From Rubrivivax sp. (lineage in GTDB: Bacteria; Pseudomonadota; Gammaproteobacteria; Burkholderiales; Burkholderiaceae_C), in contig JAIXRN010000069.1 in the NCBI GenBank assembly GCA_027485165.1, positions 1 to 64,000 of the forward strand: a stretch of 64,000 nt of DNA. The letters run 5' to 3'. The notes below the pieces were generated by a model. The model did no database searches, had not been told where the DNA came from, and saw nothing but the letters and a program-made list of their open reading frames with translations. Shown piece after piece: positions 61,029 to 64,000 of this stretch (within the stretch, counting starts at the first letter, position 1; each line of letters starts with the position of its first letter). The translations under genes and the position numbers were made by a program.

Positions 61029-61796
61029 ATGTACCAGATCGTCGGCGCCAAAGCCCAACACCTTCTTGCCGCAGCCATGTTGCCCGGGGCAGCAACCGCC
61101 CGGGGTGCGGGCAGCCACATCGGGTTCGACAACGGTTCGGGCCAGCGCCCACCCGCCGCCGACCGCCGGCATGGCGGCCAGTTCAGCCAGTGGCTGACCC
61201 GCATGCTGGACGAGATCGACTACGGCATGCTGCTGGTCAGCGCCGAAGCGCAGGTGCTGTACGTCAACCATGCCGCGCGCCACGAGATGGACGACGATCA
61301 CCCGCTGCAGTTGCTGGGCCACGCGCTGCGCGCGCACCGCCCGCAGGACGTGGCACCGCTGTACGACGCGCTGGCTGCGGCACAGCGCGGCCTGCGGCGC
61401 CTGCTGACGCTGGGTGAAGGCGAGCACCGCGTCAGCGTGTCCGTGGTGCCCCTGCCCTGCGCCGACGGCGAAGCCGCCAGCGACCGCGGCGCTGGCCAGA
61501 CCACCCTGCTGGTGCTGGGCAAGCGCCAGATGTGCGCCCAGCTGTCGGTGCAGGGCTTTGCGCGCAGCATGTCGCTGACACCGACCGAAACCCGTGTGCT
61601 GGAACTGCTGTGCAACGGCGTGCGCCCGACCGAGATCGCCACCCGCCAGGGCGTGGCCGTGAGCACGGTGCGCACCCAGATCGGCAGCATCCGCGGCAAG
61701 ACCGGTGCGGCCAGCATCCGCGAACTGGTGCGCCAGGTGGCGCTGCTGCCACCCCTGGTGGGCGCGCTGCGGGCAGGCGTGGCCACCCGCGCCTGA
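61029..61796 (+). CDS. LuxR-type HTH regulator, paralogue 2
   Basis: 255 residues with GGGAGA just before the ATG. A PAS-like region (about 55-160: LTRMLDEIDYGMLLVSAEAQVLYVNHAA) precedes the GerE HTH: SLTPTETRVLELLCNGVRPTEIATRQGVAVSTVRTQIGSIRGKTG. Same order as the preceding gene. It contains one Cys in the recognition-helix region. The perfect inverted repeat upstream suggests it controls itself. It is followed after 107 bases by a Crp/Fnr gene. Confidence 0.87.
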   Translation: MYQIVGAKAQHLLAAAMLPGAATARGAGSHIGFDNGSGQRPPAADRRHGGQFSQWLTRMLDEIDYGMLLVSAEAQVLYVNHAARHEMDDDHPLQLLGHALRAHRPQDVAPLYDALAAAQRGLRRLLTLGEGEHRVSVSVVPLPCADGEAASDRGAGQTTLLVLGKRQMCAQLSVQGFARSMSLTPTETRVLELLCNGVRPTEIATRQGVAVSTVRTQIGSIRGKTGAASIRELVRQVALLPPLVGALRAGVATRA

Positions 61797-61903
61797 AGGC
61801 GCACCGCAGGGTGCCTGGCGCTGTCCCCCGCGGGCGGCGCCCCGGGCCGGGTGGGGCTAGCATTCCGGGTCGCGGCGGGCCTTGAACGCCCACCGCGCCC
61901 GAT

Positions 61904-62584
61904 ATGGTTGCCCCCCGCCCCTTCCCGCCCCGCCACCCCGAAGCTGCCGACCTGCTGGACACGCTGCCCATCAGCGACTCGCTGCGAGCGCTGGCGCGCC
62001 GTGGCGAGCGCCGGCACGCGCGGCGCGGGGTTCAGCTGATCGTCGAAGGCGATGTCGGCGACACGATCTACATCGTGCTGCAGGGCCGCCTGCGCGCCTA
62101 CAGCGTGGGTATGGACGGGCGCGAGATCACCTACGCCACCTACGGCCCGGGCGAATACGCCGGCGAAATGGGGCTGGACGGGGGGCCGCGTTCGGCCCAT
62201 GTCGAAGCGCTGGAAAACAGCCTGTGCGCCGTGATCGCGCGCCCGGTGCTGCAGGCGCACCTGAACGAAGACCCGGGCTTTGCCTTCGAACTGCTGGCCA
62301 AGGTCATCCGCCGCGCGCGTGCGGCCACCGTGGGCCTGAAGCAGATCGCACTGAACGACGTCTACGGCCGCCTGAAGGCGCTGCTGGAAAGCCTGGCCGT
62401 ACCGGCCGACGCGCAAGGCCGCCGCTGCGTGGACCCGGCACCTTCGCATCTGGAAATGTCGCAGCAACTGGGCTGTTCGCGCGAAATGATCAGCCGCGTG
62501 ATGAAGGACCTGGAACGCGGCGAATACGTCGAAGTCGGCCGCCGGCGCGTGGTGCTGCTGCGCGAACTGCCGGCCAAGTGGTAG
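61904..62584 (+). CDS. Crp/Fnr-family transcriptional regulator
   Basis: 226 residues. The cNMP-binding barrel (about 20-130) has EGDVGDTIYIVLQGRLRAYS and GPGEYAGEMGLDGGPRSAHVEA, with the Gly-Glu and Arg-Ser pattern of a nucleotide-binding Crp. The winged helix contains PSHLEMSQQLGCSREMISRVMKDLERGEYV. No Fnr-type N-terminal cysteine cluster is present, so it is not an iron-sulfur Fnr. The start at 61904 is the first ATG; others are possible. Confidence 0.88.
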   Translation: MVAPRPFPPRHPEAADLLDTLPISDSLRALARRGERRHARRGVQLIVEGDVGDTIYIVLQGRLRAYSVGMDGREITYATYGPGEYAGEMGLDGGPRSAHVEALENSLCAVIARPVLQAHLNEDPGFAFELLAKVIRRARAATVGLKQIALNDVYGRLKALLESLAVPADAQGRRCVDPAPSHLEMSQQLGCSREMISRVMKDLERGEYVEVGRRRVVLLRELPAKW

Positions 62585-62615
62585 GCGGGCGCCGGGCTCG
62601 GGTTCGGGCCCTTGC

Positions 62616-63551
62616 TCAGGCTTTCGGCGGCCCGAATTCCCGGTTCGGCTTCTCCGCCCGTTGGTAGAGAGGTTCGACCTTGGGCAGCTTGCCCTGGATG
62701 TCGCGGATGCGCGTTTCGCCCGCCGGGTGGGTGGACAGGAACTGCGGCGGCGCGCCCTTGTTGGCGGCCATCATCTTCTGCCACAGCGTCACGCCGGCGG
62801 CGGGGTTGTAGCCAGCGCGTGCGGCCAGGTCCATGCCCACCAGGTCGGCTTCGGTTTCGTCTTCGCGGCTGAACTTCAGCGTCAGCATCTGCGCCCCCAT
62901 GCCCAGCAGCGCGTCCCCGGTGCCGCCCAGGCCCAGCACCGAACTCAGCAGGTTGGCGCCGATGCGCGTGGCCGCGGTCTTGCCCATGCGTTCACGCGCA
63001 TGTTCGCGCAGCGCATGCGCGACCTCGTGGCCCATGATGGCAGCGACCTCGTTGTCCGTCAGCTGCAGCTTGGCCAGGATGCCGGTGTAGAACGCGATCT
63101 TGCCGCCCGGCATGCAGAAAGCGTTGATCTGGTCGCTGCCCAGCAGGTTGATTTCCCACTGCCACTGCCGCGCGCGGGCGTTCCAGGGCAGCGCGAAGGG
63201 CACCACGCGCTGGGCGATGGCGCGCAGGCGCTGCACCTGCGGGTGCGTGTCGGGCACCAGGGCGCGCTGCTGGGCGGCTTCGCGCATCATCTGCCGGTAC
63301 TGCTGCGCGGCGGCGGCTTCCACCTGTTCGGCCGGCACGAGCTTGGTGAAGCGCGATTCGCGGCCGACTTCGCCGCGCAGGCCGTCGCTGCCGGCTTCAG
63401 CCGGCTGGGCCTGGGCCGCACCCGCCAGCGCCGTGGCGCCACCGGCCAGCAGCAGGCTGGTGAACAGGCGTCGGCCGTGCAGTTCACACAGGCAGGCGCG
63501 GGCGTGCAGGGCAGGGGTCAGGGCGGGGGTATCAGGGGTGAAGTGGGTCAT
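62616..63551 (-). CDS. M48-family zinc metalloprotease, exported
   Basis: 311 residues. A hydrophobic segment (FTSLLLAGGATALAGAAQA, about 30-50) serves as signal or anchor. The catalytic motif is IMGHEVAHALREHARERMG (HExxH), with a downstream Glu in SREDETEADLVGMDLA. M48 proteases of this short form (BepA/LoiP-like) act in outer-membrane protein quality control in the periplasm. The ATG overlaps the stop of the upstream Uma2-like ORF (ATGA), so it may be co-translated with it. Confidence 0.9.
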   Translation of the reverse strand: MTHFTPDTPALTPALHARACLCELHGRRLFTSLLLAGGATALAGAAQAQPAEAGSDGLRGEVGRESRFTKLVPAEQVEAAAAQQYRQMMREAAQQRALVPDTHPQVQRLRAIAQRVVPFALPWNARARQWQWEINLLGSDQINAFCMPGGKIAFYTGILAKLQLTDNEVAAIMGHEVAHALREHARERMGKTAATRIGANLLSSVLGLGGTGDALLGMGAQMLTLKFSREDETEADLVGMDLAARAGYNPAAGVTLWQKMMAANKGAPPQFLSTHPAGETRIRDIQGKLPKVEPLYQRAEKPNREFGPPKA

Positions 63552-63757
63552 GACGCGATGTCGGTGCCGGCGTAGAGCGCATCCAGCGCCAGGGGTTCCA
63601 GGCCCGCAGTGGCTGCGGGCAGCATTTCACCGGTGCCATAGGCCATGGCCGTCATGGCGTGGATGCGCCCGCCCACATATTCGTGGCGCTGCACGCTGGC
63701 GTCTTCAAACGCCAGGTAGTCGAACAGGTGCACCGGTGCGGCAAGGGCTTGAACCAT
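63548..63757 (-). CDS. Miniature Uma2-like ORF, probably internally deleted
   Basis: 69 residues. The first 40 (HLFDYLAFEDASVQRHEYVGGRIHAMTAM) match the N-terminus of Uma2/DUF820 endonuclease-fold proteins. The last 20 (GLEPLALDALYAG) match their C-terminal end. The PD-(D/E)xK core between them is missing, so nuclease activity is not expected. The stop overlaps the M48 start (ATGA), so the fused fragment may be kept as a leader for M48 translation. It could be a relic. Confidence is moderate. Confidence 0.5.
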   Translation of the reverse strand: MVQALAAPVHLFDYLAFEDASVQRHEYVGGRIHAMTAMAYGTGEMLPAATAGLEPLALDALYAGTDIAS

Positions 63758-63841
63758 GGGCCGCAGTTTATCGGTGCACCTGCGGGCAGGGCTACAGTCT
63801 GGCCATCGCTGCGCGGCAGCGTTTCACAGCCGAGGCCGCCC

Positions 63842-64000
63842 ATGCCTGAACCCACCCCAGCCCACCGGGCACCGCCCAGCTTCGCCGAATTCGAAGCCCA
63901 GGCCCGCGCCGCCGGCTTCGACGAAGTGCTGCAGCGCGAATGGGCGCCCGGCCTGGCGTTGGACACCCACACCCACCCCTTCGCCGTGAGCGCGGTGATG
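63842..64000 (+). CDS. Cupin-like protein, N-terminal part (partial)
   Basis: 53 codons reach the window edge. The start PEPTPAHRAPPSFAEFEAQ and the segment LDTHTHPFAVSAVM fit small cupin-domain proteins, where THTHPF supplies metal-binding histidines. The gene continues beyond the window, so the fold and length cannot be confirmed. It is divergent from the Uma2-like/M48 pair. Confidence 0.6.
   Translation, partial: MPEPTPAHRAPPSFAEFEAQARAAGFDEVLQREWAPGLALDTHTHPFAVSAVM

Noticed and set aside
1..64000. CRISPR arrays, insertion sequences and rRNA genes
   Set aside because: No regularly spaced repeats, transposase motifs or rRNA sequence were seen on reading; only one tRNA was found.

Overview
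The window is high-GC chromosomal DNA that reads as a betaproteobacterium of the order Burkholderiales (Rubrivivax/Leptothrix-like). The reasons are the rsmB - DUF4390 - ntrY - short ntrX block, a soxCDYZAXB-ordered thiosulfate oxidation operon, and dense convergent or overlapping gene ends. This placement is an inference from gene order and family recognition; no database search was run.

Layout. 1-13.3 kb is ordinary chromosome: the 3' end of uvrA, a GAF/PAS/GGDEF diguanylate cyclase, a small monooxygenase-fold protein, an M20 peptidase overlapping a TerB-like gene, a secreted M13 metallopeptidase, a small membrane/DUF2141 pair divergent from a LysR regulator, an OmpR-type two-component system, an ECF sigma factor and a secreted protein made of four cysteine-rich repeats.

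13.57-35.18 kb is an integrative element of about 21.6 kb inserted in tRNA-Phe(GAA). It is bounded by a 48-bp duplication of the tRNA 3' half (one mismatch). The intact tRNA is at the right end and a tyrosine integrase at the left. It carries an antitoxin/PIN-toxin-like pair, a type I restriction-modification operon (hsdM-hsdS, an AlbA/HATPase gene, an unknown gene, hsdR), a PcfJ-like gene, a frameshifted SIR2 deacetylase gene and several uncharacterised element genes. At the right end is a compact, translationally coupled module (excisionase-like HTH, small ORF, primase-type zinc-ribbon protein, DUF3987 protein). I see no conjugation, capsid or terminase genes, so it looks like a satellite-like or mobilisable element with a defence cargo.

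35.3-41.7 kb is chromosome again: ntrX/ntrY, DUF4390, rsmB, and divergently folE with a BLUF blue-light sensor gene. 41.8-54.8 kb is a complete sulfur-oxidation locus: an ArsR-type SoxR, a thioredoxin-like SoxS/W, SoxH, a divergent flavocytochrome pair (SoxE/FccA, SoxF/FccB), and a long leftward operon soxC-soxD-soxY-soxZ-soxA-soxX-soxB-dsrE-yeeE/soxT-cytochrome c4. Together these import thiosulfate, oxidise carrier-bound sulfur on SoxYZ with SoxAX, SoxB and SoxCD, oxidise sulfide, and pass electrons to c-type cytochromes. A putative operator lies upstream of soxC and an attenuator-like hairpin lies between soxX and soxB.

54.9-64 kb holds a peptide-binding protein / VanX-like dipeptidase / LD-carboxypeptidase operon that looks like murein peptide recycling, a divergent GH13 glucosidase, two tandem paralogous LuxR-type regulators followed by a Crp/Fnr regulator, an M48 metalloprotease coupled to a miniature Uma2-like ORF, and the start of a cupin-like gene that runs off the window.
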